A DNA stretch of 64,000 bases from assembly GCF_019443405.1 (NCBI RefSeq), contig NZ_CP080376.1, positions 1 to 64,000 of the forward strand, in the 5' to 3' direction. A model generated the notes under the pieces. The model saw only the letters and a program-made list of their open reading frames with translations. It was not told the DNA's origin and searched no databases. Position numbers and translations under genes: made by a program. This document shows, in pieces, positions 53,593 to 61,691 of this stretch (positions within the stretch are counted from its first letter, which is position 1; the number at the start of each line of letters is the position of its first letter). The stretch comes from Brevundimonas sp. PAMC22021. GTDB lineage: Bacteria > Pseudomonadota > Alphaproteobacteria > Caulobacterales > Caulobacteraceae.

Positions 53593-54369
53593 TCAGTACC
53601 AGCCAGCGTCCCTGAGCGCGCGCGCGTACCTGCGGCTGACCGGAGCCTCAACGCCGCCCGCAAGGGTCAGGGTTGCGCGGCCGTCACCGCGTTTGACATC
53701 GCGGACGGCGCCGCGGGCGACCCACCAGCCGCGATGGGTCTGGGCGCCTTCGAGACCCTCGAGCTCGGCCAGGGCGTCAGACAGGCGCATCAGAATGAGG
53801 TCGGATCCGCGATCTGTGTGGATGCGTAGATAATGATCTTCGCTCTCGACGGCGTGGATGGCGGCGCCTTTCAGCTTAGGGGGCAGACGATCGGGGAACC
53901 GAGCATTGGAGGCGCCGGCTGGGGCGGCGTGGGTCTGGACCGGCTGCCGCTGAAGGAAGACGTTGAGGACGCTCACGACGGCTGTCACCACCAGAACTGG
54001 TGAAATGAAATGCACTAGGCGAGCGATCGCCGGATGCCTGCCCTGCTCGAACCAGAAGACGGTGTAGGCCCAAACAACCACAGTCAGGGGCAAGCCGATG
54101 GCGAGGGTCAGGGCGAATGCGGCGAGCCAAGGCTGACGGTCAAGATCAATCCAGCGCTCCAGCTGCCGCGAGCAGACGTGACCCCAGACCGCACCGGCGA
54201 GCATCAGCGGCAGCCAGTAGATCAGACGCTGACCAAACCCTGCACCCGTCATGCCGAAAGCACCAGTGAAGGCGAGCATCCCGCCGGCCGACAGTGCGAT
54301 CGCGGCTCCCTTGAGCAGGCTGCGGTCGATCGAGAAGGAGAGATGCTGCGAGGTTGATGGGTCAGTCAT
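53593..54369 (-). CDS. LytTR-family transcriptional regulator with membrane domain
   Basis: A 258-residue protein. Four hydrophobic helices (AIALSAGGMLAFTGAFGM; LIYWLPLMLAGAVWG; AAFALTLAIGLPLTVVVWAY; LVVTAVVSVLNVFL) are followed by a linker and a C-terminal LytTR DNA-binding domain (IHAVESEDHYLRIHTDRGSD, HRGWWVARGAV, APVSRRYARALRDAGWY). Membrane-bound LytTR proteins of this kind sense an unknown signal directly. It is convergent with the carotenoid oxygenase gene, and a paralogue lies at 57846-58613. Confidence 0.9.
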   Translation of the reverse strand: MTDPSTSQHLSFSIDRSLLKGAAIALSAGGMLAFTGAFGMTGAGFGQRLIYWLPLMLAGAVWGHVCSRQLERWIDLDRQPWLAAFALTLAIGLPLTVVVWAYTVFWFEQGRHPAIARLVHFISPVLVVTAVVSVLNVFLQRQPVQTHAAPAGASNARFPDRLPPKLKGAAIHAVESEDHYLRIHTDRGSDLILMRLSDALAELEGLEGAQTHRGWWVARGAVRDVKRGDGRATLTLAGGVEAPVSRRYARALRDAGWY

Positions 54370-54981
54370 GAGCGCCTATCGCGGACGTGGTCGGCCATCC
54401 TTGCGCGAGCTGCAACGGCAAGGATCACACCGCTAGCTAGGCCGCGATCCGCGTGTAGCGCAACTGGCGTCCCGCTGTAGCGATCTCAGACAGTCTCCAT
54501 GAGCTCAGCCCGGCGGCTGCTCCCGGGCTCGATCAGATACGCCCTCCGCAATGTACGATCCGGCAGAGCACGAGGACCTGCTCCTTGGCGTCGCCATGAC
54601 ACCGGACGAATGCTCGCTTCTCGCTAGGAGGCCAGTTTCCGCTCCTGGGGCGTAGCAGCGGTCTGACTGCGATTGCTGGGCTCTCAGCAGGGAGCCAAAT
54701 CAATCAGGGGCGTCGAGCAAGCCGGCGCCTAGTAGAAGGGTGATGACGCACGCGCGCGCGCCGAGCGGTTTAATTCCCGGGGCGTCTTGCCGGCTTCCTC
54801 ATCCCTTCCTGCCGTCGAGCATCTCATCGGCGCCGGCTGCAGGGGCGCCAAGCGGCGCGTCCTTCATAGCGTCACGGCCGCGAGCCACCGCGAAACGTGC
54901 TTCAACGCGTGAGGCGGGATTACGAGGAATTCACTGGTGGGAGAACTCTGATCGATTAGGTGCGGTCTGAAGGAGATTGCG
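54370..54981. other. 612-bp stretch without a supported gene
   Basis: Holds a palindromic element near 54634-54667 (CCGCTCCTGGGGCGTAGC). Short frames here have no binding sites or domains. The promoter for the lipoprotein gene at 54982 should be at the right end, where GGAG precedes its ATG. Confidence 0.4.
54634..54667 (+). repeat. Interspersed palindromic element, degenerate copy
   Basis: TTTCCGCTCCTGGGGCGTAG with AGCGGTCTGA following keeps a CCGCT/AGCGG arm pair around CCTGGGGCGTAGC. Confidence 0.4.
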
Positions 54982-55515
54982 ATGCGCGCCCTGTCGACTG
55001 CCCTGATCACGATGACCGCCACGCTCGTCGCCGCCGCTTGCGCCCCCGTTGTGGCCGGTGGACCGCCAATGGCGGTCCTGCCCGGCTTGCAAGAGACGGC
55101 CCAAGTCAGAAACATCTACATGTCGAGCGACTGGCTACGTGCTGAAGACGACTTCGAAGACACTTTCGTCGACGAGGTGGGCGATGAGTTGCAGCGCTGC
55201 ATGTGGGGAACTGCGCCCGTTGATGTTCGCATCCATCTTGATCATCTTGACCGTGACGGTCGCCTGGCCAGGCTTCTCAACGGCGGCGGCGAACATCGAC
55301 TGTCCGGCACCGTCGAGTTCGTCGATCCAAATCGCAACAACGCTGTTGTTGGGCGATTTCCGGTCTCAACCGTTGTTCGCGACAGCGGCGGCCTGGCCGG
55401 GTTGGTCGCGGACCGGCAGATGATGGTGTCCGAAGCGTTTGGTCGCGCCACCTGTGAGGAAGGGTTTGGTCGCAACCCGCGCGGGCCGCGCGTCACGAAC
55501 GCGACCGCCGGTTAG
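54982..55515 (+). CDS. Hypothetical lipoprotein
   Basis: A 177-residue protein with signal peptide and lipobox (TLVAAACAPV, Cys about residue 19). The mature part is a mixed alpha/beta domain with Cys in LQRCMWG and ATCEEGF, and a segment RLSGTVEFVDPNRNNAVVGR resembling the DUF4410-type lipoproteins. Homology is not certain. GGAG lies eight bases before the ATG. Monocistronic. Confidence 0.7.
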   Translation: MRALSTALITMTATLVAAACAPVVAGGPPMAVLPGLQETAQVRNIYMSSDWLRAEDDFEDTFVDEVGDELQRCMWGTAPVDVRIHLDHLDRDGRLARLLNGGGEHRLSGTVEFVDPNRNNAVVGRFPVSTVVRDSGGLAGLVADRQMMVSEAFGRATCEEGFGRNPRGPRVTNATAG

Positions 55516-55610
55516 AGCGTCCTCCAAAGCTCCGACGCCTAGGCCTGCCATCGCGCTTTAGTTGCGTGGGGAATCTAGGCCGCAATGTGAACCGGTCGGC
55601 GGTTCACCAG

Positions 55611-55631
55611 TGTCTGATCCTGGCGCAGAGC
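55611..55631 (+). repeat. Interspersed palindromic element, degenerate copy
   Basis: TGTCTGATCCTGGCGCAGAG immediately precedes the 3' end of the HAD hydrolase gene. Confidence 0.4.
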
Positions 55632-55633
55632 CC

Positions 55634-56260
55634 CTAAGCGAGAAGAAGGTCGCCGACTTCGGCGGGCGTTGTAGCGACAGAATCCGGCAGGGCGCCAGAC
55701 AGGGTTTCCGCGGCGCCGTAGCCCCAGGACACAGCCACCGATGCAATCCCGGCCCTGTGCGCCGCATCGATGTCCCTGACTTCATCGCCGACGGCGCACG
55801 CTCGGGCCGGCTCGATTTCCAGTTTCCTGAGAAGTGAAGTGAAGCGGTGGCCTTTGCCGAAAAGGGAGGCGCCGCAGCTGAATGCTGACACGAGCGATGC
55901 GCTCGCTCCTAAAACCGCTCGAACGTTGGGCTCACCGTTTGAGCTGACGATGGCTATGCGAGTGCCCCGATCTTGCAATCGCTGCAGCATCGGGCGCACG
56001 CCGTCGAAGAGCTGGATCTGGTCTGCGTCCGAAGCCATGCGGTTGCGCAGACCCGCCGCGATCCCGGGCAGGCGGAGTGGCGACACGCCCAGAGCCTTTA
56101 CGACCTCTCGAGTCGGAAGTTTGCGAAGCCGCTCAATCTCGGCGGCGTCTGGAGCGCGAAACCTGTGTCGCCGAGCGAGTTCAGGAAGCTGATCGGCGAA
56201 CCAGGCTGCGCTGTCAGCGAGAACTCCATCGAAGTCGAAAAGCGCGATTCGGTAGGCCAT
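55634..56260 (-). CDS. HAD-superfamily hydrolase, phosphoglycolate-phosphatase-like
   Basis: A 208-residue protein with HAD motif I LFDFDGVLADS (nucleophile Asp about residue 8), a helical cap (about 18-85), motif II VSSNGE, motif III Lys in GKGHRF and motif IV VGDEVRDIDAA. The acidic pair in motif IV binds magnesium. It probably dephosphorylates a small metabolite; the substrate is unknown. Stand-alone gene. Confidence 0.88.
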   Translation of the reverse strand: MAYRIALFDFDGVLADSAAWFADQLPELARRHRFRAPDAAEIERLRKLPTREVVKALGVSPLRLPGIAAGLRNRMASDADQIQLFDGVRPMLQRLQDRGTRIAIVSSNGEPNVRAVLGASASLVSAFSCGASLFGKGHRFTSLLRKLEIEPARACAVGDEVRDIDAAHRAGIASVAVSWGYGAAETLSGALPDSVATTPAEVGDLLLA

Positions 56261-56329
56261 CGAAGACGCTTACCGTGAATGTCGGAAGCTTGTCTGTGGC
56301 GAGGTGTCCGGTTCTGACGCTCTACGGTC

Positions 56330-56730
56330 TCAGCGGCGGAGGTGCAGAAGAGGATACGCTCGATCTTGGCCGTTGAGGTCGGACCGCCCGACAACCTGGA
56401 AACCCATCAGTGTGTAAAATCGGAGAGCCTGAAAATTCGCTTCGTTCACGTCTGTCGTGCTTACTTGGTGTTCGCTAATCGCGCTTTGAAGCAACGCATT
56501 CCCGACGCCTTTCCCGTGGTCGTCAGGGTCTATGAAAAGCGCTTCCAGATGAGCACCGCCCCTTGACATGAACCCACGGGTCGGTCCGCAGTCGTCAGGA
56601 AGTCGTGGGTGGCTTCCATCGCGCAACTCCAGATTTCGACGAGGCAATTGACCTCATCCGAACGGTTTGGCGAATGCTTGGGTTCATGAGGCCCGAACAG
56701 CGCAGCGGCTGCTTTCGGCACAGGCTCCAA
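56330..56730 (-). pseudogene. GNAT acetyltransferase with internal deletion and frameshift
   Basis: The 3' part encodes ALFIDPDDHGKGVGNALLQS and VNEANFQALRFYTLMGFQVV followed by YPLLHL, the acetyl-CoA-binding half of a YjaB-like GNAT enzyme. In another frame the 5' part encodes CLVEIWSCAMEATHDFLTTA, the usual N-terminal helix. The about 50-60 residues normally between these halves are missing and the frames differ, so the gene is inactive. Confidence 0.7.
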
Positions 56731-56754
56731 GGTCCGTCCCTGGCGCTTCCCTGA
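56729..56754 (+). repeat. Interspersed palindromic element, degenerate copy
   Basis: AAGGTCCGTCCCTGGCGCTT is a decayed member of the CCTGGCGC group, next to the hydrolase gene end. Confidence 0.35.
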
Positions 56755-56765
56755 CTCCTCCAGCG

Positions 56766-57695
56766 TCAGACAGCGTCGCGGAAGAACCGCACCACCTCTT
56801 GATTGAACTCCAGGTGAAACGCGGTCCGATCGAAGCTGGGATGGGATTCACAAAGAACTGGGATCGCCACCCTAAGCGCCTCGGAGCAGGGCGGCAGGAA
56901 GTCAAAATGTCCGGCGCCGGCGACCCGATGATATTCCGCCGCTCGGCCTAGGCGGTCGCGGATCGGTTCGACGTTGAAGGGCGCCGGCAGCACCATGTCG
57001 CCGTCGGCCTGCCACAGCTGCACCGGAATAGTCACTCTGGCGAGGCTCTCGTCAGTGAAGGCAAGGCCAAGGCCCGGCGCGGCAATGACGGCCGCCCTGA
57101 TGCGAGGATCATGACCGACGGCCTTCCAGGTCGTCGGATCGATGGGCGATCGCCTGATCAGCTGACAGGCGAAAACTTCCGGCTCCTGTTCGCAGTGGCG
57201 ACGGACCAAGGCGAGATCGCTGACGCCACCGACAAGCGCGGTGACCGTGAAGCCGCCCGCCGAATACCCGAATGCGCCGATGCGTGCTGAATCGACGCCC
57301 ATGGGTCCCGACCAATGTTTGGTCATGTGGTCGATCAGCAGGCTGATGTGGCCCGCCCGATCCGTCAGCTGGGTCTGACGGCTGTCATCGCGCCAATTAT
57401 CGCCGGGGTGGGTCAGGGCGGCGACCACAAAGCCGGCCGCCGCCAGCGCCTTTGCGGTGTCGTGGTGTCCTTGGGAATGGCCGCCGTTGCCGTGAGAGAT
57501 CACGATCAGCGGCCTCGGTCCCGCGAACTCTGTGCCGTCCGGCAGCCAGACGGCGACTTCGATCTCTCCGCCTGCCGGTTCGGCGAAACGGAAGATCTGG
57601 TCCGCCTCCTGCGCAAGGACGGTGTCGGGCGAACCTGAGGCAGCGGCTAGGGTCAGGGCGGCGATTGGAGCGATAAAGGCGCGAAGAAGAGACAT
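56766..57695 (-). CDS. Secreted alpha/beta hydrolase (dienelactone-hydrolase/PAF-acetylhydrolase-like)
   Basis: A 309-residue protein. The signal peptide ends near VLAQE. The fold shows LIVISHGNGGHSQGH (oxyanion region), nucleophile elbow GYSAGGFT (Ser about residue 152), Asp in LWQADGDMVLP and catalytic His in GAGHFDFLPPC. It matches the periplasmic predicted dienelactone hydrolase group; the substrate is unknown. ATG at 57695 is chosen because it starts the signal peptide. It is divergent from the LytTR gene 150 bp away. Confidence 0.85.
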   Translation of the reverse strand: MSLLRAFIAPIAALTLAAASGSPDTVLAQEADQIFRFAEPAGGEIEVAVWLPDGTEFAGPRPLIVISHGNGGHSQGHHDTAKALAAAGFVVAALTHPGDNWRDDSRQTQLTDRAGHISLLIDHMTKHWSGPMGVDSARIGAFGYSAGGFTVTALVGGVSDLALVRRHCEQEPEVFACQLIRRSPIDPTTWKAVGHDPRIRAAVIAAPGLGLAFTDESLARVTIPVQLWQADGDMVLPAPFNVEPIRDRLGRAAEYHRVAGAGHFDFLPPCSEALRVAIPVLCESHPSFDRTAFHLEFNQEVVRFFRDAV

Positions 57696-57845
57696 GGGCG
57701 TAGACCAGTGATCGGGGATACGGCCCAATCCGCGATCAACGGGGCTTCCGCCAGGGCGCCTTCGTGACTGGGCGAACGGGTTCGCAGCCCGGCCACTGGT
57801 TAGGGCGACCGCTGGAGCTGTATCGTCAGGTCAAAAGGGGATTCG

Positions 57846-58613
57846 ATGACCGACGCGTCAGCCAAGGCAAGACAATGGGCGATCGAACTGGCAGCCTGTC
57901 TGGCGACCGGCGCCCTGCTCGGCGCGATCGGCCCGTTCGGCAGTTTCCTCAATGACGTCCTTATCATCAGGGTCGCCTACTGGGTGATCGTCTTCCTGTC
58001 CTGCGGCCTGGCTGTGGGCCTGACGATCCGGATCGTGACGCCGCGCGCCCGAAAGGCCGGCGTTCCGATCTGGGCTTGGGCGCCGGCCGTGGTTCTGGCG
58101 ATCGCCTTGCCCTTAGCCGCGTTCACCCGCCTGGTCGCGGTGGCCTTCTGGGCGGGGATCGGCGATCGTGTGAGCGTGGCGGACTGGTATGGTCAGACAC
58201 TGCTGATGTGCCTGGTCTACTTGACGCTGCACGCTGTCGTCGCTCGCAGCACCGAGCGGCCTGAGCCACGACTCGACAAATCAGGGTCCGGTGATCCGCG
58301 CATCCTGCGACATCTGCCCCTGCGCCTCGGCAGCGACCTTCTGTGTCTGTCGATGGAGGATCATTACGTCCGCCTGCACACGGGCGGGGGCTCGGTGCTG
58401 GTGCTGATGTCGCTGAGCCAGGCCCTTGCCGAACTGGGCGACATCGATGGCCTTCAGGTGCATCGATCATGGTGGGTCGCGCGTGACGCCGTGACCGGAG
58501 TGATCAAGGATGGGCGCAACCTTCGCCTTCGACTCAGAGGCGGTTTGGAAGCGCCGGTGTCTCGAGCGAGTGTGGCCCGCCTGCGCCAAGCGGGCTGGAT
58601 CGAAACCAGATAG
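57846..58613 (+). CDS. LytTR-family transcriptional regulator with membrane domain
   Basis: A 255-residue paralogue of the protein at 53593-54369: four hydrophobic helices (WAIELAACLATGALLGAIG; WVIVFLSCGLAVGLTIRIV; AWAPAVVLAIALPLAAF; LLMCLVYLTLHAVV) then a LytTR domain (CLSMEDHYVRLHTGGGSVLV, HRSWWVARDAV, EAPVSRASVARLRQAGW). It probably regulates the divergent hydrolase gene (inference from layout). Confidence 0.9.
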   Translation: MTDASAKARQWAIELAACLATGALLGAIGPFGSFLNDVLIIRVAYWVIVFLSCGLAVGLTIRIVTPRARKAGVPIWAWAPAVVLAIALPLAAFTRLVAVAFWAGIGDRVSVADWYGQTLLMCLVYLTLHAVVARSTERPEPRLDKSGSGDPRILRHLPLRLGSDLLCLSMEDHYVRLHTGGGSVLVLMSLSQALAELGDIDGLQVHRSWWVARDAVTGVIKDGRNLRLRLRGGLEAPVSRASVARLRQAGWIETR

Positions 58614-58709
58614 CGCGACGCGGTGTGTAGTCCGACCTGAACTCAGAGTAGGCGGTGTCTCTCTACGCGGGAGAAAACGATCTAGCGTCCACTCCTTGGA
58701 GGGTGTGGC

Positions 58710-58736
58710 AATGACCTCTCTGGCGCTTATGCGTCC
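58710..58736 (+). repeat. Interspersed palindromic element, degenerate copy
   Basis: AATGACCTCTCTGGCGCTTA precedes the decayed DUF4287 copy in the same relative place as the element at 27042-27060, so the two loci probably share a common ancestor including this flank. Confidence 0.4.
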
Positions 58737-58767
58737 TTCCTCACCAGAGCCGACGGCTGCTACTTCA

Positions 58768-58945
58768 GGCCGTCACTCGCCGTAGTGTGCGCCACCAAGG
58801 CGCTAGCGGTGACCATGGCCTAGGTCTTGGTCGTTCTTGAGAAGTGTCACTAGTTCCATGTGCTTGGCATTGTATTCGGCGCGGATGATCTATTGCCAAT
58901 GAGAGATCGGTCGGCCGTACTTCTTCTCAATCGTCGCCAGGTGCT
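58768..58945 (-). pseudogene. Decayed DUF4287 gene copy
   Basis: Reads IEKKYGRPISHWQ, a TAG stop, then IIRAEYNAKHMELVTLLKND and GHGH, followed by another stop: clearly the DUF4287 domain of 27108-27320 with at least two nonsense codons. The 5' end is missing; instead the sequence runs into the right long repeat at 59041. Confidence 0.8.
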
Positions 58946-59040
58946 GCAGCGAGGCTAGCACGAAAGACCAGTCTGCGACCCTGGGCAGATGTCCGCTCAG
59001 GGCGAAGAGCCGCATCGTACAGTGGGCGCTTTCCCGGAGC

Positions 59041-59520
59041 GCGCTGGAGCCGGACAAGATCGAGCGGCTGATCGAGGTTCTCGACGACAATCATGGCCAT
59101 GCCCTCTACCAGGCGGTCTCCCGACTGAAGTTCGATCTGTCGCGCGACGAGGTTGCGAGCTTCTCCTTTGTCGCGGGCTCGGTCCGTATCGAGCGGTCGG
59201 TCAAGCGGTCCGAATTCGAGGCCTGGATCGCTCCGGAGCTCGCCGCCATCCAGACCGCCGTGGACGAGGCGATCCGACGGTCAGGCTTGGAGCCCAGCCA
59301 GATCGACCGCGTTTTCCTGACGGGCGGCACCTCCTTTGTCCCCGCGGTCCGCGAGATCTTTCATCGGCGTTTCGATCCTGCCCGGGTCGAGACCGGAGGC
59401 GAGTTCGAGTCCATAGCCTCGGGACTGGCTCTGATTGGTCGCGAAGCGGATATAGACCTGTGGAGCAAGCGCTCCTCGTCTGGCGAGGCGGCCCAAGCCG
59501 CGGCTACTGCGGGCCGTTGA
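59041..59520 (+). pseudogene. Hsp70-family gene fragment (3' third) in the right long repeat
   Basis: The last about 160 codons of the Hsp70 gene at 38928-40289, identical at protein level from ALEPDKIERL to the stop, including FLTGGTSFVPAVREIF. The ATPase phosphate-binding motifs are absent and the sequence before 59041 is unrelated, so it cannot be a functional chaperone. Confidence 0.9.
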
Positions 59521-60056
59521 TGGGGGCGGTCAGGGCAGGGTGTCGCAACCGAGGAGCGCGCCGCCTCCAGGGCCAAGGTCTCGACTCCACGTCTGGCGCG
59601 TGTGGACCTTTCGAAGCGACCTTCCTCGTCCGTCTGGTCGGCAGTTCTTCAGCACGCGGCAAAGCTCGCGACCGGGTCAGCCGTCCTCGGTCGCGCCATC
59701 CGCCACACCCACGCACCGCTGCACCGCCGCGCCTACCTGCGTTCGTGGGGCGATAGAGCTGACCGTCCGCCCGTCGTCGGCGTAGGTCGCCAGGAACTGA
59801 CACCCGGTCGCGAGATCGGTCAGCACGAACACGCCGGGCTGGTCGGTCGGCGTCCGCGCCAGCTGGGCGCCAGCGATGGAGCGAAGCGCACCAGCGGGAT
59901 CCTGGACCGCCTGCTGGATCTGGGCGCCATGTTGGTTCGCCAGCTCGACCGTCCGCCTCGTGCTAGCCACCGTCTCCTCCACCTCCCGAAGGGCGGAGGT
60001 GTCGATCGGGTCGCACGCGCCCAGCAGCAGGGCGGAGGCGGCGAGGGCGAGCATCA
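59041..60056 (+). repeat. Long direct repeat, right copy (about 1.02 kb)
   Basis: Matches 39810-40834 in the same orientation, with three base changes and a 9-base deletion between short GCGCC repeats near 59730. It ends inside the first codons of the lipoprotein gene, which continues naturally here, whereas in the left copy it is joined to foreign sequence. Confidence 0.92.
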
Positions 60057-60066
60057 CTGACTTCAT
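59677..60066 (-). CDS. Putative lipoprotein, right copy (native 5' end)
   Basis: A 129-residue lipoprotein that begins MKSVMLALAASALLLGAC: basic start, hydrophobic core and lipobox, a better signal than in the left copy. Three residues shorter in the middle (VGAAVQ against VGANGAAVQ). Helix LREVEETVASTRRTVELANQ may form a coiled coil. Function unknown. It is on the same strand as the exporter genes upstream, 116 bp after the HEAAH protein gene. Confidence 0.75.
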   Translation of the reverse strand: MKSVMLALAASALLLGACDPIDTSALREVEETVASTRRTVELANQHGAQIQQAVQDPAGALRSIAGAQLARTPTDQPGVFVLTDLATGCQFLATYADDGRTVSSIAPRTQVGAAVQRCVGVADGATEDG

Positions 60067-60182
60067 GACCGTGAGATGGGCGAGCATCGCGTGGGCGATA
60101 AGTGGGACACGCGGTCGCGCCCACGCACGGTTCACTAGTGCGGATGGATGCGCGCTCTCACGCTGGCCTGTCGCCGCCGGCC

Positions 60183-60755
60183 TTAGTGCCCGATCACCAT
60201 GTCTGCGCCTACGATCGCGCTCACCGCCAGGCTGGAGACCAGGTAGGCCATGGCGTTGAACCGCCACGACAGACGCAGGCGCCTGGAGGCCCAGATCGTG
60301 CAGGCGACGAGGGCGAGGGCCAAGAGAATCGGCAGGGTCCAAAAGCCGATCCCTAGCCAGGCGCTCACGCGCGCCTCATCGTTCGGCAGGATGAAGCTGA
60401 GACCCTGCGCCACCACGCGCATAAAGGCGGCCGCATACAGCACGGCATAGGCGTTCACACTCCGCTTTGCTCGAACAAAGGCCAGGGCGATGAGCGCCTG
60501 CAGCACGGTCACCGCGGGACCCGCAGTCGAGATCAGAGCGTGATCTTGCGGCGGTGTCGCCGCCGAGGGGACGGAGCCGTTCAGGCCGTAGGACATCTGA
60601 TGGCCGAGCAGGGTGCCCATGGCCCAGTGCGCCGCCTCATGAACCACGAAGGTGGCGAGCAGCACCGTCGCCAGAAGGACGGCGTATCGCGCGGTGAACC
60701 TGGGCCTCGGACCGGATGGCGCAACGTCGGCAGAGAGCGTGGATTGGTGGATCAT
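60183..60755 (-). CDS. Membrane protein with HEAAH zinc-protease-like motif (M50-type)
   Basis: A 190-residue protein of about five helices. After the first helix (AVLLATVLLATFVV) comes HEAAHWAMGTLLGH (His about residue 38), an HExxH motif within the membrane as in site-2-type proteases and in the PRD/M50-like immunity proteins. A second conserved region STAGPAVTVLQALIALAF follows, where M50 members have a NPDG-like motif, which is not clear here. It may process a peptide, or just resemble the fold. ATGA overlap with the 56-residue gene shows coupling to the ABC exporter. Confidence 0.7.
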   Translation of the reverse strand: MIHQSTLSADVAPSGPRPRFTARYAVLLATVLLATFVVHEAAHWAMGTLLGHQMSYGLNGSVPSAATPPQDHALISTAGPAVTVLQALIALAFVRAKRSVNAYAVLYAAAFMRVVAQGLSFILPNDEARVSAWLGIGFWTLPILLALALVACTIWASRRLRLSWRFNAMAYLVSSLAVSAIVGADMVIGH

Positions 60756-60922
60756 CGGCCAGTCTCCGACGCAAGGCGCCCTGTCAGAACGGCCCCAACG
60801 GCGACGCCGACACAGATCCACAGGCCGAGATCGTCGGCCAGGATGCCGATGAGGATGCCGGCCGCCAGGCATATCGGGGCGGGCGCAAGCGGTCTGAGAC
60901 CGGTACGGAAGGGTTGCGGCAT
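60752..60922 (-). CDS. 56-residue membrane peptide in the exporter operon
   Basis: Two short hydrophobic helices (PICLAAGILIGILADDLGLW; ICVGVAVGAVLTG) with a basic start. GAGGAGG lies seven bases upstream of the ATG, the strongest site in the operon. Its stop overlaps the next ATG by four bases. It is placed between the permease and the HEAAH protein. A holin-like, immunity or secreted-peptide role is possible; none is shown. Confidence 0.65.
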   Translation of the reverse strand: MPQPFRTGLRPLAPAPICLAAGILIGILADDLGLWICVGVAVGAVLTGRLASETGR

Positions 60923-60965
60923 CTTCTGTCCTCCTCTGGTTCGGAAATAAGAGAGTCGAAAGCGA

Positions 60966-61691
60966 TCAGGCCGGCTCTCGTCCAGCCAGATGGATGATGG
61001 CGGCGACGAAGACGCACAGGCCGAGGCCAGCGCCCAGCACAAGGGCCGTCTGAACACGCCAGGCGTCCGTCGCCAGCATGTTGATGGGCATCTGCCAGGG
61101 AAAGAAGACGCCTTGTTTCGCGGCGGTGGCGACGACCGCAAAGAAGGTCCCGCCGATGCCGAGCGCCAGGGCGGGAACGAAGCTGCTCCAGCGCATGGCT
61201 GTCCAGAACTGGATCGCGGTGAGCAGCAACGCTGCGGCCGCAACCTTGCCCGTCGTGATCAGGTTTTCGGCCAGGTCCAGCGTACCGGTTGGGGCGAGCT
61301 CAGGCTTCACCGCCGTCGCGAGATGGATCGCCCCTATCGTCAGCACCAGGTTGGCCAGGCTCATGCCGGCGATCAGGACGAGGACGCAAATTGCCTTGGC
61401 GGCGTAGATCCTCCACCGGGCGATTGGCAGGGCTCGCAGCTGATCCCAGGCGCGCGGTCCGTGCTCCATGTGCGCGACCAGGGCGGTGAGCGCCGTCACG
61501 CTCATCGGCAACATGAAGAAGGCCCAGATGGCGGCCGCGCCTTGCAGCCACATCGCCCAGGGCTGGGCCTCTTCGAAACGCAGCATGTTGAAGAAGGCGA
61601 AGACGGCCACCAGCGTGGGCGCCGCCGCCGCCAGGAGCAGCACCAGCGACCGGTTGAGCTTGCGGGCCTCTACGATCAGAATTCGGATCAT
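60966..61691 (-). CDS. ABC-2 type permease (bacitracin/lantibiotic-immunity-like)
   Basis: A 241-residue protein with six hydrophobic helices starting VEARKLNRSLVLLLAAAAPT, the form of EpiE/MutG-like immunity permeases. It follows the ATPase with a four-base overlap and should form the export channel. Confidence 0.85.
   Translation of the reverse strand: MIRILIVEARKLNRSLVLLLAAAAPTLVAVFAFFNMLRFEEAQPWAMWLQGAAAIWAFFMLPMSVTALTALVAHMEHGPRAWDQLRALPIARWRIYAAKAICVLVLIAGMSLANLVLTIGAIHLATAVKPELAPTGTLDLAENLITTGKVAAAALLLTAIQFWTAMRWSSFVPALALGIGGTFFAVVATAAKQGVFFPWQMPINMLATDAWRVQTALVLGAGLGLCVFVAAIIHLAGREPA

Noticed and set aside
54740..54970. Plus frame as a small protein
   Set aside because: No ribosome binding site, no domain, unlikely composition.
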